Source: Isoetes taiwanensis
Taxonomy: Eukaryota > Streptophyta > Lycopodiopsida > Isoetales > Isoetaceae
Length of the DNA stretch: 64,000 bases
Direction: 5' to 3'
Assembly: GCA_021234155.1 (NCBI GenBank)
Contig: JAJEKV010000014.1
Location: 5,597,563 to 5,661,562 of the forward strand
This document shows positions 53,576 through 64,000 of this stretch, piece after piece. Every line of letters starts with the position of its first letter. The first letter of the stretch is position 1. The position numbers were made by a program, and so were the translations under genes. Below the pieces are notes generated by a model. The model was not told the origin of the DNA. It made no database searches and saw nothing but the letters and a program-made list of their open reading frames with translations.

Positions 53576-55184
53576 TGTGACGCTCCCTGAATATATACGA
53601 CCCCCGACCGTATACATACGGGGACTTTCCCCTCCCATGGCGCCATATCGCCACGAGCAGGGCCCTCCGTCTATCCCGGGCCATCTATAGAGAGATGCCC
53701 GAGTGAAGGACACGGAGGTGTCATTCGGCCCACGCCTTCAGTGGGACTCCTACGTCGCGGAAGCGTGCATACATGTTAGCACACAGCACAAATACATATA
53801 AATAACCACCAAAGAAAACACCCAAAACCCATGGTTCTACCCCGGCTCGGACTCCAGTGAGGATCGACTGACGGCTAGGTCTCAAGAGATCAGCAGACCG
53901 AATCTTGACATGGCGTTGGCTGGCATAGAACATCGGCTAGGGTTGTCCACCCATCCGCCCCCCCATGCACACTTTGCGGATGAGTCGAATCATGCTATGG
54001 CTTTGCTATAGCCTTCCCGAGACCTTGCTCGGGTATCACCTCACAGCCTACTCCGGGGTTCATGGCGCCCGGTCCGATGAGGCGGTCGTGGAAGCGTCCC
54101 CTTCCGGGATCACCGGTGGTTCCATGGGTGGACTAGAGAATCGTGCCGCATCAGCGACCCCCGCATCCGTACCCGACTTACTCGCCCTAAATCTACTCAA
54201 AGTACAGGATGCCCCATGCGGGTCACACCTCTGTACCCAGGGAGTGTCAGACCCATACCCGGCCTGGATCGCGCCTTAGCCCACCGGGCTATTATTAGGC
54301 CTAGTCCCACTGTAGGAGTCTCGGGGAGCCTTTTATGTTCGTTGCAAGACCCCACCCCGTTTCACCACTGTGTCCCTTGTTTGGTGCTAAGCCAATCCAT
54401 AGCATCTATGACCCTGGTCTCTTGTACACAGGTGCAAACTAGTGAGGATGCTACAGGGCTCTATCTAGGAGCATACTACAATACATGGGCTCAGAGGTCT
54501 CTACCCCCCGTAATCCCCCATTTCAGGAGTAATACCATGCAAAGAACTATCAATCCATCCTTTACAAGCATAATCAGTATCAGAAATAAGAAGAACTCAC
54601 CTTTACAATCAAGGGTTAGTTCCTACAAGTGAAACAAAGAGAGAAACGAGAGAAGCAAACACAATCAAGGCCCAACGTTACCTAGAATTCACAACTATAC
54701 TAGCCACCCACCTGAGTTCTGGCTGGACCCATTACCAATTGGTGCTTCCATCTCCTAGGTCTTGGTGTTCAGCTTCAGCTACACAGGTAAAAGTACTTGG
54801 TATGGTGGCGCCAAATAAGTGGATGGGGTAGGCGCCGACTCCCCGCTCCTTTTTGGACGAATTTTGGGAGTCAATTAGCAATAGGGATCAGGTTGACAGC
54901 CCAATTTGGAAATCCCCATGCTGGCCAGTCGAATTAGGCCAGGTGGCGCCTTCCCAAAGCATTAATTGGCCTAATTAACCCATTTAATATTAATCCCTAG
55001 ATTATAGGTTATTATCTTTAATGATTAAATTAGCATAGCTAAGCTAATTTAATCCCTTTTAGCTCAACCCCCTAGGTTACAATACCCCATGGTGGCGTAC
55101 CTTTATCGGGTGACGTGTCAGTATATTTATAGGTGTACCGTATAAATACGTTACGTATACCGTATAAATATGTGGAACGTCACA
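53576..55184 (-). repeat. 5' LTR of retrotransposon 2
   Basis: Direct repeat of 42818-44445, with numerous small indels. At 55023-55054 it has a 32-bp segment with 12-bp perfect arms (gattaaattagc / gctaatttaatc) not present in the other LTR. The 3' side of the repeat (minus-strand start) includes TATAAATA boxes and an ACGT-core site. Confidence 0.93.
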
Positions 55185-55189
55185 ATTGT

Positions 55190-56840
55190 CAACAGCACAA
55201 AATGGTTTCAAATGTGGGGAACATTTAGATTTATATGAACCTATAGCATGGATTTACCATACCTGCATGCAACAAACCTCCTCTTAATCTGGAAGTCAAG
55301 ATTTCTTCCCCATGAAAAAACAGTTCCAGGATTTGCAAAACAACAACGTTGAGCTATGAGATTTTATCAATAGCTCAACGTGGAGAACAACAAACCTGCA
55401 ATGGCAGCCATCCTTTGCTATTTACATGAAAAACTTATTTTCTAGAGCTACAATATTGTAAACCTTCACATTAATGATTGACATATGTTCAAGCTGAGCA
55501 TGGCCACCGAACCCACAAATCAACACTTTGTCATCTCCTGCACCATGATGAATGTGCAAAACTGTTACTACTTTTCAAAGATTCTATCCCATGACATCTC
55601 TATGGTGCATCTGTGCAGGCAGTCTTCTCGTATCACCTGCATTGCAACAATCAGCAGGATATTAAAGTTTGTTACATTGAACAGCTGCCTTCACCAAGCG
55701 TTTAGAGAGACCTATTACAAGTTGAATACCATGCCCGTCTATTGAAAAATGTCCTTCTGCATACACTACACAGCTGACCTACTTGCCTTCACAAACCATC
55801 TCACCTTCTTCTAGGTATTCCTCTTCATTGCGGGAGAAGCATGCCTGTGCCAGACAGAAGATATGTTCTCATCAGATTACACATACAACCTGAGATATAT
55901 ATACTCATGAGAGATGGTCCATTCTCAATAAAATTAAAATCTAATAATGCAATGCAAAAGCAAAATCTGGTGTCAATTTAACGTTGTTCGATTTAACGTT
56001 GCAGAAAGAATCAGAACTAAGATTTGAGATAGTAGTCGCAGAAACCCTGAACCAGATGCCGCCTTGCAATAGCATAATGGGAGAGTTATCGCTCTATTTC
56101 ATGCCTATCTATAAATTATAAATTATCACAGATAATATCACAAATATATCTGAGATAAAGCAGAAGATTCGGAACTCAACAATTTTCCCTAAAGCATATA
56201 TTGCGCAATCCAATTAGATCGTAAATAAATTAGAAAATGCAAGAGCATTAACATTAAGAAGCTTACTTGCTATAGGCTGCACCCAATAATTCGCCACAAA
56301 CTTCGCCAAACGAAGACGCTGAAATGATTCTTGATTGTCAAGCATTAGCCTCAGGAAAAGGACATAGCTTAAAGCTAAATATAATGCCAGAAGACTGACC
56401 TGCTATGGCCAGCCAGTTCAGATCTGCAACCAAAAAATTGCATCAGATGGCGAAATGGGTTATGGCAAAAGAAAGATCGTAAAACAAAGCTCAAGAATAA
56501 GAAAAGGCAAAATATCAAACTACATTATTGCAAGGAAGGATGAGAACCTGAAGCCACAAACGATTTCCAGGCAGTCTCCTTAAATATCTAGAAACAGCTA
56601 AAGAATTAAACTTGAAGAGAAACGGAAGGTTTGCAAAGTGGCCGCAAAAACACAGTCTCCAAGTATTTAATTCTCAGCCTTGCTGTTTGGCGCCCTCCGG
56701 TTTGCATCCAGTTAGACACTTCTGTTCACATCGCACAAAGAGGTGTTTAAGAAATAGGTGACGAAAAAATTTCACAAGGAACCTTTCCAAATTAATGCTG
56801 CACCGCACCTGCCCATGATGCTGGAATAGACACCAGACCA
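55190..56840. other. No gene recognised
   Basis: About 1.65 kb without a family motif. It lies directly after an ABCB first-exon fragment (reading leftwards) and could include former introns of that gene, but I see no further ABCB exon. Confidence 0.5.
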
Positions 56841-56843
56841 AGC

Positions 56844-57141
56844 TACCAAAGCTGTCGACCAGATCCCCAAAGAAGAGAAAAGACGCAGGCAGTGAGAGAC
56901 CATGGACGATGGCTCCAAGACTTCCAAATGCCATGAGAAAATAATCATAATGATCTGCATATTCAAAAAACCTGTGAATGGAAACAGCTTGTTCCTTATA
57001 TTTTTTAGATTGGACATCCTTTCCCTCTGGTTTTTTCTCATTTTTCAGCTCCTGTAAATTCCATGATGGATATATGAATATTCTAGTCTCCCGGATTTTG
57101 CTTCTTTTTTGTGCACGGCACCATTCACAAGTGCTCCACAA
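56844..57141 (-). pseudogene. ABCB (P-glycoprotein-type) transporter first-exon fragment
   Basis: Residues 46-99 of the minus-strand frame read KKYKEQAVSIHRFFEYADHY, then DYFLMAFGSLGAIVHGLSLP and FLFFGDLVDSFG, the start of plant ABCB exporters (auxin or drug transporters): a cytosolic lead-in and the first membrane helix with GSxGAIxHGxxxP and the FGDxVxxFG loop. A full ABCB has about 1200-1300 residues; the homology ends at the expected first-exon boundary and nothing follows downstream. The upstream 45 residues are unrecognised. A fragment or pseudogene. Confidence 0.82.
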
Positions 57142-57401
57142 TTTCTGGTTGATCCAAAGACCTGCTAAAGGTTTTTATACCATGAAGGTAGCTTTTTTCT
57201 GAGGTGTAACTGCTACATGCACACACCCAGTGAAATCGCAGAGGAGGTTTCTGGAGTCAAACTTTTCAGCATTGATTGAGTGCCTTAGAAGCAACTTAAA
57301 CGCAACCGACAGCATTAGGTTTGTGGAATGCATGATTACACGTAGAGAACCTTGCAGGAGTAAGAACCCACTTAAACCATCCCAGAAGGAACGCCGTATA
57401 T

Positions 57402-57782
57402 CTCAAGCGGGATGTGGTTAATGTGGCCACATGTATCAGCCACGAAGAACAGCGTGGTTTGAAGCCCAAAAACCAACTGTTTTTGGCGTTTTTTGGTGTT
57501 TTTTGATCGATCCGGCTCCATTTTGCTTCAAATCTCTTCCTCTCTTCACTGATCTAGCATAAAAGAGATAGATGAAGCGATTGGCATGGTTTTTAGATCG
57601 AATCAAACTGCCCATAGAGCAGAAAGAACCAGTCGATTGAAATTTTTGCCCCCGCCGCGCAGTTTGAAGCCTGGTTTTTTGGCCACATTAACCACTTTTT
57701 TGGCCACATTAACCACTGGTTAATGTGGCCTGGCCACATTAACCCAAAATTTTTTGGCCACATTAACCACATCCCGGTTGAG
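57402..57782. mobile_element. MITE with 28-bp inverted ends, 381 bp
   Basis: 57402-57429 and 57755-57782 are inverted repeats (ctcaa, g/c, cgggatgtggttaa, tgtggcca) with one mismatch. The right half contains four more copies of 'ggccacattaacc' in both orientations. Target duplication is unclear (TA or a 3-bp site is possible), so the superfamily is not assigned. No coding capacity. Confidence 0.72.
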
Positions 57783-57789
57783 TAAAAGG

Positions 57790-60700
57790 GTATTCCTGTG
57801 TCAAATGAATTTGAACTGTGCCGGCATGTAGGATCGATTTCATGCTCTGCTAAGGCTGAACTTTTAACCATCGATTTGGGCCAAATGGAAATTGCCATAG
57901 GAAACGAACTGCCGGAGCAAGAACCGTGGTTGCCGTGCCGCTGGGAATTCGTATTGAAATTTAGCTTTCCTTGTTTTACGCTACTTCGTTGCAGTGCCAC
58001 CTCGTAACGTGCCTTAAATGGTATTAATGGTAAAGAATTGCCATGTTATAAAAGGGTCATTAGTTTTTGCCGCCACAGCATTGTTTGCAATTAATAGCTT
58101 TTGCCACCTCATGTACCCACATGACCCATACATGGACCCATGCACGCATGTGAATGGCCAAGATTGATTCCTCAACGCTAAACGGTCAGGATTCAAAGTT
58201 GCAGCCCCACCATCTTATAAATGCACGTCACATCAAATCACACGTATGGCTAGGATACAACATCAATGCCACCCAAGCAAAATCAAAGGCCAAGATCGAC
58301 ATCTATATATTACCTGTTCATGATGCCCCAACATGTGATATACGTTTATCTCTAATATATAATTGTAATATAGAATATATAATTGTAATATGGAAGGTAA
58401 GGGGCTAGCTTAGGCGTTGGTGCTTTTAATAGAAAATTATGGTTTGCATTGTACACGTGTGTGCATAAAAAAAAATTGGAAGAAGGTAGTGTCCTCTGGA
58501 ACTTTCGAGTATCTGCATGAAGCTTTCGTCGACTTTCTGGAAGTTTCCAGCCCATTCTTCGGAGTTATATATAAAAGGCAGAGATCAGTTATTGGGGTCA
58601 ATGTAAGGAGAGGTCGCCAAAAAGACCAGAAGCCGCTCTAACATCGCTGAAGAAGAAATAGCTTAAAGAGCTTTAGATCAGGAGGTTTCTCTCCTTTTTT
58701 GGCTGCGGCGTTTCCCGCTTTTGGCCTGCGCACTCGCCTTTGGTCCCGGTGGCTGCTTTTCCAGTGTGCTTTTCCTGAATCTCCATCTTGGCTGTAAAGT
58801 AAGTAGATGTCGTTCTTGAGTTTTTAAGCTTCTGTTTTTGTATTGGTTTCGTTGGAGGATGTACAAGAAATGTGGGACAATTTCTGTTCTCGTATTTGCC
58901 TGACTTGCGACGCTTTTCTATTGAGGCATTGCAGGAATTGGTCTTCTTCTTTCTGATTACTCATGAATATGTTGCTCATGTAATCTATGGATGACATAGG
59001 GTTTGCAAGCTGTAAATTTAAGAGACAGTGGCTTTATTGTTGTACGCAGTGGGAGGATCATATTCAAAATCGCCTCCCCAACAACACCTTTTCAATATCC
59101 CATTCAACTCGAAGATAGTGGCGGTGACTCCCCAAGTGCTGCCCAGATATTCGTTTTTCTCTCTGGTTGCTATTACACTCGTTTGTCTGATTTCACAGTC
59201 TGAACTATTTATAATTTTCTGCAGGTCGTCTTTTTGCAAGTAATAGATGGCGATGTTACTGTTGCAGGAACAGATAGCATATTTGGTAATTTATATGACA
59301 ATCATCTGACTAGCGTGGTGATAGAATTATAAAACTAAAGTATGTGACTTTCACCCCAGGATTAAATAGGTAGCACTCTTGATGATGTTCTTGAAGCAGC
59401 TAAAAATAGGAATGGCATCAGATATAGGAATGGCTCCAGATAGCTTCGCTGTGGCATGGCGAGCGATGCCAGTAGGCAGTAAAAAAAATGGGGTTGTGAG
59501 GTATGCAGAAAACGAAGGGGCCTGCTTATGCGAAACTAAATTTGGCGAGATTCTACAGTTTTAAAGTGTCGGTATGTTGCCGGACGACTCAGCTCCTGCG
59601 GGAAAAGGCTTGCTAAGGAAGCAAGGCATAACAAAAAATGAAGGCATAATTGCTCTTCGTCTTTTTATTATGCCTTTATTTGTCAGATCGTGGTTAGCTA
59701 CATGAGACATGAATCATGATTCTGCGCATGCAAGAAGGAAATTGATGGTCATGAAGACGTCTGTGCTCTGTTTATGAAAAAATTAATTTGGAAGTTGTTC
59801 CCCTGCTTCTCGGATGTTTTATCAGAAAACATAGCGCCAAGGTGATATTACCCTGCAGATTAGCTTCTTGTGGGGCAGAAAAAAAATGGGCAGATGGAAA
59901 GGATTGGCCCCATTTATATGGTGTTTCAATTTGTCAATGCAAGTACCAAGGATGTTGAAAATTCGAGCAAATGCAAACATCTTTTCTTGAAGGCGGAGTA
60001 GATCCGAGTTAGAACTGCAGATGCAGGTGGATTTGAGAATAACCATGCCAAATAAAGGCGTTGTATCATTTATTATGCCTTCTTAAGGGTCCGTCCTTTT
60101 GGGTGTTTTGGTTTGCTCGAAGGTTTAAAAACAAAAACTGGTTACTTCAAAAATCCTCAAACTGCTGATGCATCTAGCATCCAAAGCTCAATCAAATTTA
60201 CCAACGGGTTTGACTATGCAAATTGCCCCCTTCTTAAAGCCCCATCAAACTTATTATAGTTAGGCTTTATTCAAAAAAGGTGTTGATTGCTAGTGAACAT
60301 AACAATGATCTGTCAATGCTCCTAAATTTTGCTCTGAAATCAAAATTGGTGATACTAACGCTCCGAAATCAAAATTGGTGATACTAACTGGGTCAACAAA
60401 GCAGTCCGATCCTTTGGGTACCAAAAGCTGCACAAAATTTTCTGATTTGGGATCATTAATGAAGGCATAATAATTTCCACAAGGGACAGAGATTGCCATA
60501 GCCAAACCTGGAAGCAATATGCGGTTTCCATTCTGGTTTCTTTGTGCTATTGCTGCCATTTTTTTTTTGGTTGGAACATCAGAAGAACATAATGGACCCA
60601 TCTTTCCTGCATTTTTCATTTTGGCATTTCTGGTATTAAAAATAAAAATTATATGCTTAGTTTGGCTAAGGGAAGTTGTCCACCATTTTCTGGCAGATGG

Positions 60701-61380
60701 TACTGGAAGGTTTTCAAATGGCAAGAGCGTGCCTGATGTTGCCAGTATGCTATGTATGCGTTATATCCAATTGATTTCTCAGTTATGGATATGAAATTAT
60801 CACACACTTATAAAATAGGTAGTCTAGTTATTGAAAAGGGCAGCTAATTGACTATTTGTGTGGAGCACATTTATGCATGTTGAAGCTATGAGATGTTGCG
60901 AAACATGTATGGGTTGCATAATCTAGAGAATTGGATGGGTTCCATATCTTTCTTTCAAGTCTTATTCAACTCATTATGATCACATAATTATAAAGAGTAA
61001 CATTTGCTATAGAAAATATCATTATCATTGCTCTTCTTCCATGTAGAAAATATCATTGCTCTCCTTCCATGAACTCATACAATAACATACCATATCCCAA
61101 AGAATCTAAAGACATTTTGTATGGTATTTGTTCAAATTTGTTTGTTCTTGCTAGTTTTTTATTCTTCTACTACACTTTCATCTAAAATATTTTGGTGAAT
61201 AGCAAAAAAAAACTCTCCCAAGTGTACTCTATATAAAATGTCTTCTTCACAACTCAAAAAAGTTCACCTCAAATGCAATTTTTTACCTTAAAACCTCAAA
61301 TGCAATTTCTTTTAAGGTTTTGACAAATTTCGAATAGATATACGTTGGACATTAACAGTGGGTACAATCCTATTTGGAAC
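57790..61380. other. No gene recognised; possible unassigned exon
   Basis: The frame 59003-59203 (plus) contains LRDSGFIVVRSGRIIFKIAS then PTTPFQYPIQLEDSGGDSPS, which looks coding, and an AG-bounded stretch follows at about 59225, but no family is recognised. At 60330-60390 a 28-bp segment (gaaatcaaaattggtgatac) is duplicated in tandem. The remainder has only short frames. Confidence 0.45.
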
Positions 61381-61382
61381 CA

Positions 61383-61425
61383 AAGAAATGTTCGCGGCGG
61401 CCTTGGCCGCCGCAATAAATTTCTT
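61383..61425. repeat. 43-bp GC-rich hairpin element, copy 1
   Basis: Nearly perfect inverted repeat: aagaaat...gcggcggcc, ttg, ggccgccgc...atttctt. The same element occurs at 63585-63625 in an unrelated context. The GC-rich stem is unlike the AT-rich surroundings. Confidence 0.75.
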
Positions 61426-63584
61426 GTATATATTAATGATAATGATATACTTCGCCTATTTTCTGTTAAACATATTAATGTATTGCAGCAGAGTTGAAAT
61501 GGATTACTGCAAAAGAGGGCAGTTATCTTACACGTGTCTCCAAGCATACGGCAAAGTTTACAAATCTTGTTAAATAAGTACGTTTTCTTACAATTTCAAC
61601 TCACCTAAGTTATCCATTTTGATGTGGAAGTTTGAAAGTAATGCTGATCATATTTACTAGGTATATATTGTTTGCGGATAAAGTGGAAATAGAGGACATT
61701 ACAGACAAGGCATTCTTTTTCTGTGTTGTAGGACCAAGAAGTGATGATGTAAGTTCTGCTCACTGTGATTTGTGAGTCTTCGTAAAAGATCTGGGCATTA
61801 TAGACAATCCGGTAGCGGTACCGCAACGGCTTCTAAAGCACCTCCTCGTAACATATATTTTAGATGCCAAGCGGATCGATGTTCATGCACCGCTTTTGGA
61901 TGTCCAAAGATTCCCTCTCGCTAGCAGCCTTTTATGCCAAGCCTTAGGCCGTTCTATCCGCCCCGCCATATCTTCTTTGCTCATAAATTTTTTGGAGTTT
62001 CATGTTTTTAAGCTAATGGAGCGCATGGCGATGCATTTAAGCTTATTGTCAATTAACTAAGTACTACTTTTTACTTGAAATGCGTGTCGCTCCTTATGAA
62101 GGATCTCTCGAATCCTTGGTGATTTGTTCACCGCCTTTAGAATCGAGATGGAATATTTGATCTCTAGGAATGGTCTTTGGAAGATATCCTTGCTTGGTTC
62201 GGAACTAGCTATAGTATGTCTGGATCATGATGCGGGATCCCGTTGGAAAATAATATGGGATTTGCCACAAGTGCAGGATGGACTGGAGCCGATTTTTGAG
62301 ATCATTAGGCATAAGCATTTGGCCAACGGCATTTAGTTGTCGCAAATAGTTTTGACATTGGTAGTTATAGTGGTGCCATGCTGCGGTTACGCTCATGGCG
62401 GCCGAGATTTGGAATACAAATTCATGGTATAGTGCTGTTGTATTCTGGTCGCTTCTAAATCCTTATACTATGTTGTTCTGCATAGGGCATCACTACCATA
62501 GTGAAGGCCTTACCTCTTTAGACATATGCATTGATTAAACCATAGCCATGACAGGATCGACTGATGGGAGTGATTTTGACAATGATTATCATATGATGCA
62601 GATTCTCTAAGTGTGTAATGGTATAGTACCAGCTATTTGCAATGTTGTAATGATAATAGTTGCAAAAGGTTAAGAAAGCCAATCACCTCCTAGCACCCCA
62701 AACAAGGGGTTGAAAATATAAAGGGAAAAGCACCAAGATTTCTCCTATAAGTAGATTACCCTTAGACAAACAACACTTTGGCCAATGTAATGATACGAAT
62801 CTTATGGCTCACTGAATTCCAAAGTTATTTTGACAAACATTGTAGGTTAAAACATGATAAGAGATGCGTTTGTGGGGATGACAAGACCATTAGTTATAAG
62901 CAGATTAAAAAAGCAATTATATCTAGAGCACCACATGCATACAAAAATTTGCATATGAACTCTCTAACATTAGTTGTCTTTCACACTGAGGAAATGACAC
63001 ATTGTAAAAGATCAACCATCTTCTTATTCTAAAATTTTCATACAAAATCTTGATCACAAACTACCATTCTGACTTGGGAAATCTAGGTGAAAGTTTAGGA
63101 ATCTTAAGGGAACTTGATCTAGAATGTCACTTTGAAATGTTCTGACCCCTGAAATGCGTAAGCATGTTCGACCCCCAATAAATATTGTCAATTTTCTTAA
63201 GTTGCCTCCAACTGATCATTGATATTCAGCAATTAAGCATGATATTGACAAGAGCATATAAAGTTTTAGATTTAAATGAGTTGGAAAAAAACATTAGCCT
63301 TGATAGGAATGACATATAATGTTTTGGATTTAAGTAAGTTGGAAAAGTCATACAGCCTTATCAGGAATGACGCTCAACGAAATATATGAATCATGCCCCT
63401 TTGGGTTGAATCCCGTGTAGATCATTTACGACATGCAACCATGTCCTTTTAAGGTCTTCTAAAATAGGTAGAAAACACTATAGATTCAGTTGGACATATT
63501 TTTCACCCCAGGTCAAAGGTGACACAAATTCCCTCGTAATGCATTTACATTGCGGCGGCCTCCCTTGCAGTGCATTTAAAAAAG
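61426..63584. other. No gene recognised
   Basis: Only short frames without motifs. A shorter related GC motif (gcggcggcctcccttgcag) flanked by aatgca/tgcatt lies at about 63538-63577 just before the second hairpin copy. Confidence 0.5.
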
Positions 63585-63625
63585 AGAAATGTTCGCGGCG
63601 GCCTTGACCGCCGCGATAAATTTCT
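63585..63625. repeat. 43-bp GC-rich hairpin element, copy 2
   Basis: It differs from the copy at 61383 in only a few positions (ccttgaccgccgcg here, ccttggccgccgca there), and both are followed by ttgtat. The match ends at the hairpin plus those bases; flanks are unrelated. Confidence 0.75.
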
Positions 63626-63734
63626 TGTATTAAAATTATTTTCATATAGCCCCCTATTTGTATACATAATTTTTTTTTTATCAAATGATATATTTATAGG
63701 TATATCGGATGAGGGGCATCGCCTTGAGGTGTAT

Positions 63735-64000
63735 ATAGACCATAGTTACGAAACACGGCCGTTTCGGCCGTGTCCCACGGTTGCAACGGATTTCTAGGAG
63801 AATCCGTGGTGAACACGGCCACGACCGTGTTCTTAGTGCTGATACAAACAACGGGCGTGTTTAGCCGTTGCCAGGCCGTGTCCGTTAAAAAAACGCTGCA
63901 ACTGTAACAAAAAAATTTCTGAAAAGCGATTTTGGTTTTCCCTTTTCGTGCTCGGATTCGACTATTCCGACTTTTCGCTGCTCCGATTCGACTAGTCCAA
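63735..64000. repeat. Edge of a repeat with ACGGCCGT motifs
   Basis: The block contains at least five CACGGCC/GGCCGTG motifs in both orientations (acacggccgtttcggccgtgt and others) close to an apparent border at about 63738 (accatagttacgaa). Dense inverted sub-terminal motifs are typical of DNA transposon ends. The window ends inside it, so it cannot be classified. Confidence 0.45.

Larger units (their letters stand above)
42818..55184 (-). mobile_element. Ty3/gypsy LTR retrotransposon 2, chromodomain type, with captured histone H3
   Basis: LTRs 42818-44445 and 53576-55184 begin TGTGACG and end CGTCACA, and the 5-bp duplications attgt flank the element (42813-42817 and 55185-55189). Next to the right LTR is a primer site for tRNA-iMet and next to the left LTR a polypurine tract, so the element reads on the minus strand. 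Order from the 5' end: leader, ORF1 with coiled coil and histone H3, gag-like region with protease, RT, RNase H, integrase, chromodomain. Several frameshifts and one stop break the frames, and the LTRs differ by many substitutions and indels of 29-57 bp, so the copy is old and probably inactive. A poly(A)-tailed retroposon is nested inside. Confidence 0.94.

Noticed and set aside
60290-60724. 144-codon minus-strand frame as a gene
   Set aside because: It includes a tandemly duplicated segment and no domain; the opposite strand has a frame of similar quality.

Overview
This is a window of nuclear DNA from a land plant with a large, transposon-rich genome. The evidence is plant-type Ty3/gypsy retrotransposons (one with a chromodomain and a tRNA-iMet primer site), plant-like gene fragments with introns (CDC20, VPS24, alternative NADH dehydrogenase, inositol-3-kinase-type PfkB kinase, ABCB transporter), a CACTA element and TTTAGGG-like motifs. 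I cannot name the species; a fern, lycophyte or gymnosperm would fit the repeat load. I see no intact host gene. Almost everything recognisable is mobile DNA or broken gene pieces.

Layout. 1-5.6 kb: no gene; a 32-bp-period array of a perfect 16-bp palindrome at 4.7 kb. 5.58-18.96 kb: a minus-strand LINE reverse-transcriptase fragment split by a 12.8-kb minus-strand Ty3/gypsy element (LTRs 5703-7094 and 14409-18548, target duplication gaggt) with an open 1409-codon pol. Its 5' LTR was itself broken by 2.8 kb of DNA carrying a MITE with perfect 87-bp inverted repeats and a PfkB kinase fragment. 20.5-21.2 kb: a CACTA-type non-autonomous element. 21.8-25.5 kb: two near-identical 1.59-kb direct repeats rich in GAATCT. 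23.5-31.9 kb: plus-strand fragments of CDC20, VPS24, a P-type ATPase and an alternative NADH dehydrogenase, suggesting gene-fragment capture. 35.4-36.2 kb: small tandem repeats. 39.9-40.9 kb: inverted relative of the GAATCT repeat. 41.6-42.6 kb: 3' end of a LINE.

42.8-55.2 kb holds the most unusual object: a minus-strand chromovirus-like Ty3/gypsy element with 1.6-kb LTRs, target duplication attgt, an iMet primer site, and a polypurine tract. Between the primer site and the protease/pol region its first reading frame encodes a coiled-coil protein fused to a nearly complete histone H3. The 97-residue fold aligns without gaps, carries H3.3-type residues Y41/H87/L90, and is preceded by a degenerate H3 tail. 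The same element's integrase carries a chromodomain, the module that in related elements reads methylated H3. I see no CCHC zinc knuckle in its gag region, so the histone may replace the usual nucleocapsid. Pol is frameshifted, so this copy is probably dead, but the histone part is open to its stop codon. A 1.8-kb poly(A)-tailed retroposon is nested near its 3' LTR.

55.2-64 kb: an ABCB-transporter first-exon fragment, a 381-bp MITE, two copies of a 43-bp GC-rich hairpin, and the edge of another repeat. Coordinates of element ends come from reading the direct repeats and target duplications by eye; identities are by-eye estimates.
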